This document shows positions 31,719 to 41,146 of a stretch of DNA of 64,000 nucleotides, one piece after another. Position numbers and translations under genes: made by a program. Source of the DNA: UBA5109 sp963975155 (GTDB lineage Bacteria; Pseudomonadota; Gammaproteobacteria; Pseudomonadales; Pseudohongiellaceae); contig CAXBFG010000001.1 in NCBI GenBank assembly GCA_963975155.1, positions 1 to 64,000 of the forward strand, given 5' to 3'. Within the stretch, counting starts at the first letter, position 1, and each line of letters opens with the position of its first letter. The notes under the pieces were generated by a model. That model was not told where the DNA came from. It made no database searches and saw only the letters and a list, made by a program, of their open reading frames with translations.

Positions 31719-33326
31719 ATGAAGCATTTACTAAAAAGTATCTGGAACAGTCTCTGGTCGTCGCACCGAACCACAAAGAATACACTGAAAATTTTTCCGG
31801 ACACCGATGGGGCAGGTCTCCTCCATCCCCGGGATACCTTTCAGGCTTCCTATAGCCGCTCTCAGTTTATTGGCCTGATTCTGGGGCCTCTGGTATTTAT
31901 GTTGACCCTGTGGCTGTTTTCACCGGAAGGGCTCAATTATGAGGCCAGAGCTGTGCTGGCAATTACGCTCTGGGTTGCGATCTGGTGGGTCACAGAAGCG
32001 ATACCGATACCGGCGACGGCATTATTACCTCTTGTACTGATGCCAATCACAGGTGCTCTTGATAGCGCAACGGTGAGCTCCGCCTACGGTGACGACATTA
32101 TCTTCCTGTTTATGGGCGGCTTTTTCATTGCCACCGCCATGGAGAAATGGAATCTGCATAAGCGTATTGCCCTGGCGATTATTGCCTTCGTGGGGACGGG
32201 TTCTAAGCGGATACTGCTGGGCTTTATGACGGCAACGGCATTCCTGTCGATGTGGGTATCAAACACCGCTTCGGTCATGATGATGGTTCCGATGGGTCTC
32301 GCTATTGCAGCGCAGGTAGCGAGCGCAAGCAAAGGTAAACCCGAAGAGAAGGATATGCCTGATTTTGAAAAATCACTGCTCTTTGGGGTTGGTTACGCAG
32401 GCACGATCGGAGGACTGGGCACCCTTATCGGTACGCCGCCAAATATCATTCTCGCTGCACAGGCTAACCTGCTATTCGGTGTTGATATTTCGTTTGCCGG
32501 CTGGATGCTGATAGGCGTTCCGGTCGTTATTCTGCTGATGTTTATTGCCTGGTTTTACCTGAGTCATATTGCCTTCCGCATTTCCATGCAGGAAGTTCCG
32601 GGTGGTGCAGCCATGATTCGGGAAGAGCGCAGGGCTCTGGGTGTCATGTCCTTTGAAGAAAAAAGCGTGGCCTGTATCTTTGCCTTTGCGGCGTTCATGT
32701 GGATCAGCAGACAATTTATCTGGGCAAACCTGGTGCCGGAAATACGCGATGGCATGATCGCAATCTTTTGTTCTGTCCTGCTATTTATGATTCCCACTGC
32801 GCAAAACGGACAACGCATACTCAGCTGGGAAGATTCCAAAAATATTCCCTGGGGAGTGCTGCTCTTATTTGGTGGTGGTCTGGCGATAGCGGCTGGATTT
32901 CAGGGCAGCGGTTTATCGGTCTGGATGGGTTCCCAGTTAACCGTGCTCGAAGGGTTGCATATGTTAATTATTATTAGTGTTGCCGCGACAATGATTCTGT
33001 TCTTAACCGAAATTACCTCGAATACGGCAACCGGAACCATGATTCTGCCAGTGGTTGCTGCATTGGCCCTGGCCATCAATATTCATCCTTTTGCCTTGAT
33101 GGTGCCCTGTGCCATGGCAGCCAATTGCGCCTTTATGCTGCCGGTCGGTACGCCACCGAACGCCATTATTTTTGCGACCGGTAAGTTACGAATTGCTGAA
33201 ATGATTCGTGTGGGTTTTATATTGAATATTATCGCTGCAATTATTATCGTGTTTACGACATACTTTACTTTGCCTTTGATGTGGGGAATAGATCTGAATG
33301 CGGTACCGGAAAGTTTTCTGAATTAG
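31719..33326 (+). CDS. DASS-family (SLC13-like) sodium:dicarboxylate/anion symporter
   Basis: The protein has 535 aa with about twelve hydrophobic spans. Two SNT-type re-entrant motifs are visible, WVSNTASVMMM and ITSNTATGTMI. Each is followed by a GTPPN-type helix-turn (LIGTPPNIILAAQ, PVGTPPNAIIFATG). These are the Na+/substrate sites of DASS carriers such as VcINDY. It probably imports C4-dicarboxylates or sulfate. The 60-residue cytosolic N-terminus is longer than usual. Confidence 0.93.
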   Translation: MKHLLKSIWNSLWSSHRTTKNTLKIFPDTDGAGLLHPRDTFQASYSRSQFIGLILGPLVFMLTLWLFSPEGLNYEARAVLAITLWVAIWWVTEAIPIPATALLPLVLMPITGALDSATVSSAYGDDIIFLFMGGFFIATAMEKWNLHKRIALAIIAFVGTGSKRILLGFMTATAFLSMWVSNTASVMMMVPMGLAIAAQVASASKGKPEEKDMPDFEKSLLFGVGYAGTIGGLGTLIGTPPNIILAAQANLLFGVDISFAGWMLIGVPVVILLMFIAWFYLSHIAFRISMQEVPGGAAMIREERRALGVMSFEEKSVACIFAFAAFMWISRQFIWANLVPEIRDGMIAIFCSVLLFMIPTAQNGQRILSWEDSKNIPWGVLLLFGGGLAIAAGFQGSGLSVWMGSQLTVLEGLHMLIIISVAATMILFLTEITSNTATGTMILPVVAALALAINIHPFALMVPCAMAANCAFMLPVGTPPNAIIFATGKLRIAEMIRVGFILNIIAAIIIVFTTYFTLPLMWGIDLNAVPESFLN

Positions 33327-33457
33327 AAAAGTATAGTCTTCCCGGCAGTTCACTTGCCGAACGACAAATTAAGATAGAATACCTGCAGATCATCTGTAAG
33401 AGCTGTGAATGAAGCCCCGGCTTGATCTGCTTATTTTTAAACTCAGGTAAACAGCAA

Positions 33458-34036
33458 ATGCCACTTTCAAGGCCAGCACCAAGAGAACACCTTCATACCC
33501 GCTCCATAACGTATCAGGGTTATAAGCGAGAGGATGGCCTATGGGATATTGAAGGGCATTTAATTGATACTAAATCCTATGCCCTGAAGAATGCCTGGCG
33601 CAATCAGATTCCGGTTGGTGAGCCGCTGCATGAAATGTTAATCAGAGTCACCATCGATGACAGTTTTGAGATCAAGGATATCGAGGCGGTGACGGATAAC
33701 AGCCCCTTCGAAATTTGCCCAGACATTACGCCAAATTATAAAACCCTGATCGGAGTCGTGATGGGGGCTGGCTGGCGCAGAATAATTCGCCAGAAAGTCG
33801 GTGGTGTAGCAGGTTGTACGCATATTACGGAATTGCTGTTTCCCATGGCTACTGTAGCGATTCAAACCCTTATGCCTTTTAAACCTGAAGTTGCTAAAAA
33901 TAAGCAAAGCAGCCCAGGTGATGGTAAGCCTAAACGGCCCTTTGTTTTAAATACCTGTCATGCCTGGTCTACCGATTCAAGTGTAGTCAAGGAACATGAA
34001 CCGGATTTTTATACCGGCCCGGATAGTAAGAACTGA
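33458..34036 (+). CDS. DUF2889 family protein
   Basis: The protein has 192 aa from the ATG at 33458; a TTG at 33422 is a weaker alternative. The N-terminus MPLSRPAPREHLHTRSITYQGY and the segment GLWDIEGHLIDTKSYAL are typical of the DUF2889 family. A mid part (CPDITPNYKTLIGVVMGAGWRRII) and a cysteine/histidine-containing GCTHITELLFP follow. Members often occur beside aromatic-compound genes, with no known activity. I see no membrane span or signal. Confidence 0.85.
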   Translation: MPLSRPAPREHLHTRSITYQGYKREDGLWDIEGHLIDTKSYALKNAWRNQIPVGEPLHEMLIRVTIDDSFEIKDIEAVTDNSPFEICPDITPNYKTLIGVVMGAGWRRIIRQKVGGVAGCTHITELLFPMATVAIQTLMPFKPEVAKNKQSSPGDGKPKRPFVLNTCHAWSTDSSVVKEHEPDFYTGPDSKN

Positions 34037-34073
34037 ATAATTCTTCACTGAAAGTTTCGGGTAGTCACTTGTT

Positions 34074-34853
34074 TTAATTAGGGAAAGGAGTTTTTTTCAT
34101 CTTGCTACCAAGCCCGAGTTTCATGTGAGTTGCAATATGACTGTCAGGCTTAATATCTGCCTGGCTTAGTAAGAGATCAGTAAATAAGTTTTTGAAATCC
34201 ATGCGTGGATATTGTTCCAGTATTTCATGCAAGGTATTTGGCGGAATTTCATCATAACGAATGCCTATCACATCTACGCCAGCACCGTAATGCACTAATG
34301 CGATTTCCGGCTCCTGTTTGTGTGCAATACCAATGGCAGTATGCAGGGCGATAGCATCGTGCACCAACGCCGCCTTGTTAGCATCGTACTTATGATCGAC
34401 ACAAAACTGGTGAGCTATTTTGGCTCCCACGTACTCAAATGATCCAGGGTCATTGGCATGTTTTTCCGAGAGCCCGATGTCGTGCATGATACTGGATAGA
34501 TAAAACACTTCACGATCAAATTTAAGGCCATCCTGATGCCCCAGGATGCAGCCAAATAAGTAAGTTCTGTAGCAGTGGTTCAAAAGCAGATCACCGGATA
34601 TTTCCCTGACGAGTGCAGTTGCTTGTTTGGCAAGTGCCGAGTCCGGCACTCGATAGGCATCGGGTACCAAACTGATAAGCTTGCGTAAGCCCAGTCGTCT
34701 TTTTAATTTCAGTGAAGCTATGTGCATATCCAGGCCAATAAAGCGAGGCAGCATAAAGCAGGCATGAATTCGGCCGGGGTCCTTAGCACGAATTCTGCTT
34801 TCCAATTGAGGGGTGTCTTGCTTATGCTCATGATTACCTGGAGTTGAGTTCAT
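34074..34853 (-). CDS. HD-domain phosphohydrolase-like protein
   Basis: The protein has 259 aa. The HD signature is spread as H in LNHCYRTYLF, HD in SSIMHDIGLSEKH and D in ALVHDAIALHT. This layout fits metal-dependent HD phosphohydrolases of the cyanamide-hydratase-like group (H-HD-D, with extra His). The first 70 residues are basic and unassigned. It is convergent with the DUF2889 gene. Its substrate is not evident from the sequence. Confidence 0.85.
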   Translation of the reverse strand: MNSTPGNHEHKQDTPQLESRIRAKDPGRIHACFMLPRFIGLDMHIASLKLKRRLGLRKLISLVPDAYRVPDSALAKQATALVREISGDLLLNHCYRTYLFGCILGHQDGLKFDREVFYLSSIMHDIGLSEKHANDPGSFEYVGAKIAHQFCVDHKYDANKAALVHDAIALHTAIGIAHKQEPEIALVHYGAGVDVIGIRYDEIPPNTLHEILEQYPRMDFKNLFTDLLLSQADIKPDSHIATHMKLGLGSKMKKTPFPN

Positions 34854-34897
34854 GGAAAGTCCTGTGTATTTTGTAAATTAAAAAAATAAAAGTATTA

Positions 34898-35821
34898 CTA
34901 AGCAGCGATAACTTTCGTAAGCGCATTATTCAGTCCAATCCCCAGAGTTCTCTCAATTGCCGCTTTGCTGCGCCACATGAGATGTAGTGTTCGATTCTTA
35001 GCCATGACTTCATTCTTAAAGGCAGGCCTTGCATAAATGCTTTGAAACCAGGAATAAAGTGCCGGATGTAGTTCTGCAAAATCGTAACCGACCTCAATCA
35101 GCCGCAGAATTTTCATGGCCCAGAAAACATCCGCTATGGTCAATTCATCGCCCATTAAAAATAATCTGCCATCACTGAGCTGAGTATTGAGTTCATTAAA
35201 GGCCTTATAGAGCTTGAGCAGGTGTTCTTCAAAAATATTTTCCGGGATCCCATTGCTGCTATAAGCTTCGTAAAAGGACACCAGGTTCTCACCATCTTTA
35301 CCCCCGGCCGCTAATTGTTGCAGTTTTTCCCGTTCTTTCGGTTTAAGCATTGCCAGTCTCCCCAGACTCCAGCGAAAACTGACATACCTTAAAGACAGAT
35401 GAAGCTCTTTAGCCAGTTTGACCTGCGCAAGGGTTTTTTCCCGAAGCAGGAGCTCAGTTGGTATAAAAGGGGAACCACCAAAGGTCGCATCTAAATATTC
35501 AATAATATCCATGGACTCCAGGTAGAGCCGGCCATCATGTACCAGGGCTGGAACTACCATATCCGGATGAATTTCTGCATAAGCTTGCGTCATGTTTTGT
35601 TTTTTTATAAGAGAAACTATTCGACTGACCCAGCGGCCATTTTCACCCCGGATTGCATCCGCGGAGCCTGCATTAAATTTGACTTCTCGACCTCTGCTTA
35701 TGCCCTTTTCCCCAAGCACAAAACGCACCCGCTGTGCACAGGGGGCGCCATCAAAATGAAACAGATGCAGTCCTTCAAGGGTGGGCACTAGCCTGCTTTT
35801 TGGGTGGTCAATTTTTGCCAT
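34898..35821 (-). CDS. Glutathione S-transferase family protein
   Basis: The protein has 307 aa, about 80 longer than a usual GST. The thioredoxin-like N-terminal domain (LHLFHFDGAPCAQRVRFVLGEKG; VPALVHDGRLYLESMDIIEYLD) carries the cis-Pro and the ES glutathione site. The helical C-terminal domain has LTIADVFWAMKIL. The extra length is an insertion around residues 40-75 (RGENGRWVSRIVSLIKKQNM). It is divergent from a TetR gene 63 bases away, so it is probably induced by a ligand of that repressor. Confidence 0.9.
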   Translation of the reverse strand: MAKIDHPKSRLVPTLEGLHLFHFDGAPCAQRVRFVLGEKGISRGREVKFNAGSADAIRGENGRWVSRIVSLIKKQNMTQAYAEIHPDMVVPALVHDGRLYLESMDIIEYLDATFGGSPFIPTELLLREKTLAQVKLAKELHLSLRYVSFRWSLGRLAMLKPKEREKLQQLAAGGKDGENLVSFYEAYSSNGIPENIFEEHLLKLYKAFNELNTQLSDGRLFLMGDELTIADVFWAMKILRLIEVGYDFAELHPALYSWFQSIYARPAFKNEVMAKNRTLHLMWRSKAAIERTLGIGLNNALTKVIAA

Positions 35822-35884
35822 GATTGTAGCTCCCGGAATATTTGTGTACTATCTCGCATATAAATATCCAAATCAAGCATTAAT

Positions 35885-36505
35885 ATGCGAATCGGTACAT
35901 ATATGATTAAAGAGCGTGGTCGCCCCAAACAATATGACGCTGAAACGGCGTTACAGGCGGCGGGTCTGGTGTTCTGGGCTAAGGGGTATAACGGGACTTC
36001 ACTAGACGACCTGTCGCTTGCTATGGAAATGAACAGGCCGAGTATTTATCGTGCCTTCGGTGATAAAAAAGAGATATATCGCCTGGCCCTGGCGCAGTTC
36101 GCAAAGCAAATGGACAGTGCTTTTAATCTGGCGATGCTGGATGAAAAGGATTTCCAAAAAGGGCTGGGCGCTTTCTTTAAAAACGCCCTGGATATCTATT
36201 CAAGTTCTGGTTCAACATTAGGCTGTATGTTCTGGTGTACTGCTCCGGCTGCGGCCTTTGATCATCCGGATGTCCAAGCTGACCTGTTGAACGCTATTAA
36301 GGATGTTGATAAGCAAATTCTCAAGCAGGTTGATCAGGCAATAAAACAAGGACAGCTACATAAAGATACAGATGCTGTATGCCTGAGCAAAATGATACAG
36401 GCTTTACTTCACAGTATAGCGATACGTGCTCGTGCCGGAGAATCAAAAGTGTCATTACGTAAGTTTGCAGATAGCGCTGTTCTGCTTCTTTTGACAAAAA
36501 ATTAA
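35885..36505 (+). CDS. TetR-family transcriptional regulator
   Basis: The protein has 206 aa; an in-frame ATG at 35903 could also serve. The HTH is GRPKQYDAETALQAAGLVFWAKGYNGTSLDDLSLAMEMNRPSIYRAFGDKKEIY (about 10-62), then a helical ligand-binding domain. The GRPKxYD start is of the kind found in AcrR-like regulators next to oxidoreductases. It is divergent from the GST gene and 15 bases before an NTF2-fold gene, so those are its likely targets. Confidence 0.92.
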   Translation: MRIGTYMIKERGRPKQYDAETALQAAGLVFWAKGYNGTSLDDLSLAMEMNRPSIYRAFGDKKEIYRLALAQFAKQMDSAFNLAMLDEKDFQKGLGAFFKNALDIYSSSGSTLGCMFWCTAPAAAFDHPDVQADLLNAIKDVDKQILKQVDQAIKQGQLHKDTDAVCLSKMIQALLHSIAIRARAGESKVSLRKFADSAVLLLLTKN

Positions 36506-36520
36506 ATTATTAAAGAGGTA

Positions 36521-36886
36521 ATGAAAATGCAGGAAGAAGCTAATATTCGAAAAATACTCGCCTTATACACCGAAGGAAGCTATGAAGGCGACGCAGCAAA
36601 ACTGGCTGCAAGTTTTCACGAAAAAGCGGTAATGAACGGTTATTTGGGAGGCCAGCTGTTAATGGCAGTGCCAGATGTTTTTATTAGTGAAGTTTGTAAA
36701 TCGCCAATGAATCAAGCAGATTTTAATTATAATCCAGTAATCAGTGAGCTGAGTTTTGATGGTAAAGTGGCAACGGCAACTCTGCTGGAAACTTACCCTG
36801 ATGGCATGCGCTTCACCAATTATTTACATTTGATTGATGATGGCTCTGGCTGGAAAATTATCAGTAAGACTTTTATTGGGCATTAA
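36521..36886 (+). CDS. NTF2-fold (putative lumazine-binding-like) protein
   Basis: The protein has 121 aa; the ribosome site is AAAGAGG. The pattern IRKILALYTEGSYEGDAAKLAASFHEKAVMNGYLGGQLL with a C-terminal MRFTNYLHLIDDGSGWKIISKTF matches the lumazine-binding/DUF4440-type cone-fold family. It has no signal peptide. It is co-transcribed with the tetR gene. Its activity is unknown. Confidence 0.88.
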   Translation: MKMQEEANIRKILALYTEGSYEGDAAKLAASFHEKAVMNGYLGGQLLMAVPDVFISEVCKSPMNQADFNYNPVISELSFDGKVATATLLETYPDGMRFTNYLHLIDDGSGWKIISKTFIGH

Positions 36887-36956
36887 TGTATCCGTCATTT
36901 TTGCTTTTTTTAAGTCAATCAAAAATAGATCGATTTAACCAGGCTAATGACGCTCA

Positions 36957-37811
36957 TTAATCACTATCAGCCGCTAGTAGTCGTTCTTGTCTTTCCCGCT
37001 CTTCAGCAAAGGCTGCTTCAATTTCCTGTAGTACGCTATCGACATCGGCGTCTTTTGCGTTGTCGTTAAATTGCCCTGTTAATTCACTATCTGTTTGTAA
37101 TTCCCCGTCTTCGAACAGTTTCCAGATTTCCTTGGCATATTGGGTTTTCAGTAATTCGGGTGCGAACTGGCCGTAGTAATCGCATATCTTGTTAACGTCC
37201 CGCTTCAGCATGGATTCGGCATTGTTATTAGCCGCAGCATCTACCGCTTGAGGCAGGTCGATAATCACTGGGCCGTTTTCATCAACCAGAATATTGAATT
37301 CAGACAAGTCACCATGAACGATACCGGCACAAAGCATGCGCACAACGAATCGCATAAGCTGGGCATGATCACTTATAGCTTGTTCGGCAGACATGGTGAC
37401 TTCACTCAAACGAGGGGCAACCTGACCTTCGCTGTCTGTAATCAGTTCCATCAACAGCACACCATCTATGCAGCCATATGGCTGAGGAACTCGCACATCG
37501 GCATTGGCCAGCTTGGTAAGCGCATCCACCTCAGCGTTATGCCAGACTTCTTCCTGTTGTTTGCGACCAAACTTTGAACCCTTATCCATGGCGCAGGCAC
37601 GACGGCTGTTACGTGTTTTACGACCTTCCTGATATAACACAGCCTGTTTGAAGCTGCGTTTGGCGGCTTCTTTATAGACTTTTGCGCAACGGATTTCAGA
37701 ATTGCAGCGCACAACATAGACATCAGCTTCCTTACCGCTCATGAGTCTGCTGATGACTTCATCGATTAGGCCTTCATCGATCAGAGGCTGGATTCGTTTT
37801 GGGATTTTCAT
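36957..37811 (-). CDS. RIO-type serine protein kinase
   Basis: The protein has 284 aa. The RIO fold is shown by VISRLMSGKEADVYVVRC (P-loop substitute), CAKVYKEAAKRSFKQ (ATP lysine), the catalytic loop VHGDLSEFNILV and the metal loop IIDLPQAVD. Bacterial members are cytoplasmic serine kinases or ATPases whose targets are poorly known, whereas eukaryotic ones mature the small ribosomal subunit. The acidic C-terminal tail ends EERERQERL. It is a single gene. Confidence 0.93.
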   Translation of the reverse strand: MKIPKRIQPLIDEGLIDEVISRLMSGKEADVYVVRCNSEIRCAKVYKEAAKRSFKQAVLYQEGRKTRNSRRACAMDKGSKFGRKQQEEVWHNAEVDALTKLANADVRVPQPYGCIDGVLLMELITDSEGQVAPRLSEVTMSAEQAISDHAQLMRFVVRMLCAGIVHGDLSEFNILVDENGPVIIDLPQAVDAAANNNAESMLKRDVNKICDYYGQFAPELLKTQYAKEIWKLFEDGELQTDSELTGQFNDNAKDADVDSVLQEIEAAFAEERERQERLLAADSD

Positions 37812-38033
37812 GGCGACTTTTTACAACACTTGGATAAAGGAAGATAGAGTAGTGGCTTCAACAAATCGATTTTAGCTGCCGTGGGTAAATTGTAGTCCTG
37901 ACCGGACAGATGGTGAAGAGCTTTCGTTATTATTTAAAGCAAAAAAATCAATGGCTTCAATAGAAGCCAATAGTCGAGCTTACTCTATAATAGATGCTAC
38001 TCCATTAATTCCTGGTGGCATCCTTATGACAAG

Positions 38034-38150
38034 TTAATTGCCGAGTACATTCTTCGCTTGTTTATTGGCGGCTTTGGCGGCTTTTTTTTCTTTTGCTGTC
38101 ATAGTGGGTTTCTTTTTAATTTCTTTATTACTGCGTTGCTCTTTACTCAT
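38034..38150 (-). CDS. Very small basic protein (38 aa), conserved-looking
   Basis: The product starts MSKEQRSNKE, continues IKKKPTMTAKEKKAAKAANK and ends QAKNVLGN. It is very rich in Lys and Ala, and probably helical and nucleic-acid binding. AAAGGA lies ten bases upstream of the ATG. The pattern recalls short gammaproteobacterial proteins with KKKPxMTxKEKKAAK, which I know only as hypothetical. It is too short for usual gene callers. Confidence 0.65.
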   Translation of the reverse strand: MSKEQRSNKEIKKKPTMTAKEKKAAKAANKQAKNVLGN

Positions 38151-38478
38151 ACAGGCTTTTCCTTTGGGTAGTAAGATACCGCAGATGGTAGCACTATAAT
38201 GATATGCTGGCTTTAAGAGTTATTAGCGGCTTACAGAAAATTTGTTTTCAGGCAGAAAAGGGTAGTGCGTCAGTTTGAAATTTTACTGCTTATTCTCAGC
38301 CTTAATGTCGGCAATCCTTTAAGCCACAGCAGAAATTTCAAGCTGCAGCGCTACCTGGAATTTAGTTGCCGGCAGAAAAGCTTTTTATATTATAAGTGAT
38401 TGAAATATATGCATATATTCTGTTTTTTTGGTGCTTAATATTAAATAGCGGTAACTTTATGTGTAGAAAGGCAATTGG
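38151..38478. other. Intergenic region, nothing recognised
   Basis: This 328-base gap has no convincing frame. AATATATGCATATATT near 38405 is a 16-base perfect palindrome of A/T type. Two words of the form GGCAGAAAAG recur at 38251 and 38371. I see no terminator with a T run and no known RNA motif. Confidence 0.4.
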
Positions 38479-38817
38479 CTAGTTCTGACTATAGTTTTGG
38501 ATTAAATACGCAATAATATCGGCTGATTCATACATCCAGAAACTTTTACCTTCATGTTCGATATGCAAGCATGGCACAGTCCTCTTGCCTCCACCCTTAA
38601 GCAATGCCGACAGGGCATCGTTATCCGTAATAATATTTTTTTGGTCAACGCTAAGCTTAAGTTGATTGATAGTCATGAGTACCCGGTAACAATATCCACA
38701 CAAAGGCGAGAGGTAGAGTGTTAAGTTCTCACCCGGTCTGAATACCCAATGCGCCGGCTCTTCGGCGCTGGCTCTGGTAGTGCCTGCCCTTGTGTTCAAG
38801 TTAACAAATTTGTTCAT
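38479..38817 (-). CDS. Glutaredoxin/GST N-terminal-domain protein
   Basis: The protein has 112 aa from the ATG at 38817; an upstream start at 38883 adds unlikely sequence. The redox motif is C40-GY-C43 (SPLCGYCYRV), then cis-Pro RTVPCLHIEHEG and the glutathione-binding ESADIIAYL. So this is a one-domain glutaredoxin with a GST-like end and a 30-residue basic front. It likely reduces glutathione-mixed disulfides in the cytoplasm. Confidence 0.87.
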   Translation of the reverse strand: MNKFVNLNTRAGTTRASAEEPAHWVFRPGENLTLYLSPLCGYCYRVLMTINQLKLSVDQKNIITDNDALSALLKGGGKRTVPCLHIEHEGKSFWMYESADIIAYLIQNYSQN

Positions 38818-39095
38818 AATCAATTCTGCCGTCTTGCCTGTTATGGTTATAGATGAAGTTAAGTGCAATTTATTACAAACCATTAAAGCTTAAATTTATG
38901 TAAGCGGGTTTTAATTTGTGCATGATATCAAACATAGCGCCTGAACCGTTGCGGTTTTCGTGATGGTCCAGGTTTTTTAATGAGAGATGCCTGGCTCAGT
39001 CCACTTGATTTGCATCCCGTATCAACTAGAATGGCCTCCTTTTTAGTAAAGCTATAATTGATTTTTCTCCTTTTACCTTATTTGCAGTCTAGCCA

Positions 39096-40985
39096 ATGAT
39101 TTCACTTCAGGATATTTCCCTGCGTATGGGCAGTCAGCTTTTACTCGATGAAGCCGGGCTGACCGTCTATGCAGGACAAAAAGTCGGCATCATTGGTCGT
39201 AATGGTACCGGCAAGACCAGTCTGTTCAAATTATTGATGGGTGAAATTAGCCCTGATAAGGGCGAAGTGGATTTCCCGAAAGATTTACGCAAATCCCAGA
39301 TGCTGCAGGAAACGGTGGGTTCATCACGCACTGCACTTGATTATGTCATCGACGGTGATGCCAAATTCCGCGCGGTTGAGAAACAAATCGCTATTGCTGA
39401 ACAGGCTCATGATGATCACAAGCTGGCCATGTTGCATGCGGAACTGGATTTACTGGATGGTTGGACGGTCCGGAATAGAGCAGAGCAATTGCTGTCGGGG
39501 CTGGGTTTTCCGGTCGAAGATTTCCCACGCACAGTAAAGGAGTTTTCCGGCGGCTGGCGTATTCGCCTGAATCTTGCCCAGGCCTTGATGACGCCCTCTG
39601 ATCTGCTCTTGCTTGATGAGCCCACTAACCATTTGGACCTGGAAGCTACACTATGGCTGCAACAATGGCTGTTGCGATACCAGGGGACCTTAATGCTGGT
39701 TTCTCATGATCGCAGTTTTCTGGATGTTGTCGTCGGCCATATTGTCAGTTTTGAAAACAGGCAGCTATTTCTGTATCGCGGCAATTACAGCGATTATGAA
39801 AAACAAAAAGCTGAACGACTGGCGCAGTTGCAGGCCGAGTATGAAAAGCAACAGCTTCGTAAAAAAGAAATAGAAGCCTTTGTGCGACGTTTCCGGGCCA
39901 AGGCATCCAAGGCGCGTCAGGCTCAGAGTCGAATGAAAGAGTTGAGCCGGATGGTGGATATTGCTCCGGCACATACGGATTCACCCTTTCATTTTAAATT
40001 TCTGGAACCAGCGAAACTGCCGCCAAGCCTGCTGGCCTGCGACAAGATTTCTATCGGCTATAACGAGCCATTAATAGAAGACTTCTCGATGAATATCCGT
40101 TCTGATTCCCGTATTGGCCTGCTTGGTTCTAACGGACAAGGCAAATCTACCTTGCTGAAAGTTCTGTGCGGCAAGCTGCCTTTGTTGGCCGGTGATATTA
40201 ATTGTTCGGACCATCTTAAAATTGGTTACTGCGCTCAGCATCAGGTTGATGAACTGGACAGTTCATCAACGCCCATGAAGCTGATTCAGTCTTTGAACAG
40301 TAAGGCACGCGAGCAGGAGATTCGAAATTTTCTGGGCGGTTTCGATTTCCAGGGTGACAGAGTTACTGAAAGCATCGAACATTTTTCCGGGGGAGAGAAA
40401 TCCCGCCTGGCTCTGGCAATGGTTGTCTGGCAAAAACCCAATCTCTTACTGATGGATGAGCCTACCAACCATCTTGATTTGGAAATGTGCCACAGCCTGA
40501 CGGTAGGTCTGCAGGAATTTTCCGGAGCCTTGATTCTGGTTTCACATGATCGTCACCTGCTGGGCAACACAGTGGATCAGTTTCTGCTGGTTAAAGATGG
40601 CAAACTGGAGTTTTTTGATGGCGATCTTAATGATTATGAAAAGCTCCTGCTGGAGAAAGACAAGATCGAAATTAACTCTGGCAAGGAGCAGCAGAACAAG
40701 TTTTCCAAAAAGGAATTACGTCAGCAATCAGCTGAAAAGCGTACCCAGCTCAAGTCATTACGACAGCTTACTGGAAAACTTGAAAAGGCTATTGAGCTCA
40801 AACAAAATCAACTTGCAGCTGTTGAGCTAAGGCTGACGGATACAGCACTTTATGGTGAAAGTCAGAAAGCTGCACTGAATGATTTTCTGCAGGAACGTGC
40901 TCAACTGCTTTCAGCGATAAGCCAGCTGGAAGAAGAATGGTTGCTTGCCAGTGAAGAAATGGAACTGGCTTTTTCGGAGCAGTGA
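39096..40985 (+). CDS. yheS: ABC-F ATPase, YheS type
   Basis: The protein has 629 aa with two ABC domains. The first has Walker A GRNGTGKTS, signature FSGGWRIRLNLAQAL and Walker B LLLLDEPTNHLDL. The second has GSNGQGKST, FSGGEKSRLALAMV and LLLMDEPTNHLDLE. Between them is the coiled ABC-F linker (residues about 240-300, KAERLAQLQAEYEKQQLRKKEIEAFVRRFRAKASKARQ). The arrangement and N-terminus match E. coli YheS. ABC-F proteins act on the ribosome E site. No transmembrane part exists. It is a single gene. Confidence 0.95.
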   Translation: MISLQDISLRMGSQLLLDEAGLTVYAGQKVGIIGRNGTGKTSLFKLLMGEISPDKGEVDFPKDLRKSQMLQETVGSSRTALDYVIDGDAKFRAVEKQIAIAEQAHDDHKLAMLHAELDLLDGWTVRNRAEQLLSGLGFPVEDFPRTVKEFSGGWRIRLNLAQALMTPSDLLLLDEPTNHLDLEATLWLQQWLLRYQGTLMLVSHDRSFLDVVVGHIVSFENRQLFLYRGNYSDYEKQKAERLAQLQAEYEKQQLRKKEIEAFVRRFRAKASKARQAQSRMKELSRMVDIAPAHTDSPFHFKFLEPAKLPPSLLACDKISIGYNEPLIEDFSMNIRSDSRIGLLGSNGQGKSTLLKVLCGKLPLLAGDINCSDHLKIGYCAQHQVDELDSSSTPMKLIQSLNSKAREQEIRNFLGGFDFQGDRVTESIEHFSGGEKSRLALAMVVWQKPNLLLMDEPTNHLDLEMCHSLTVGLQEFSGALILVSHDRHLLGNTVDQFLLVKDGKLEFFDGDLNDYEKLLLEKDKIEINSGKEQQNKFSKKELRQQSAEKRTQLKSLRQLTGKLEKAIELKQNQLAAVELRLTDTALYGESQKAALNDFLQERAQLLSAISQLEEEWLLASEEMELAFSEQ

Positions 40986-41146
40986 AAACATAGTACAAAC
41001 TGATTCATCTCAGGAAATACAGAATTTACCCTTCAATTCCGGCTTACCAAAAACAGTTAAATAATATTTGCGTGCTTAATTGATAGTGTTAGCATCAGTC
41101 TGTAAACGAATTTATACCGTGTGTTTTTCATGAACAAGAGGGCGAA

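Noticed and set aside
38404..38420. Operator at AATATATGCATATATT
   Set aside because: It is a simple A/T palindrome in an A/T-rich gap with no positional link to a promoter or regulator.
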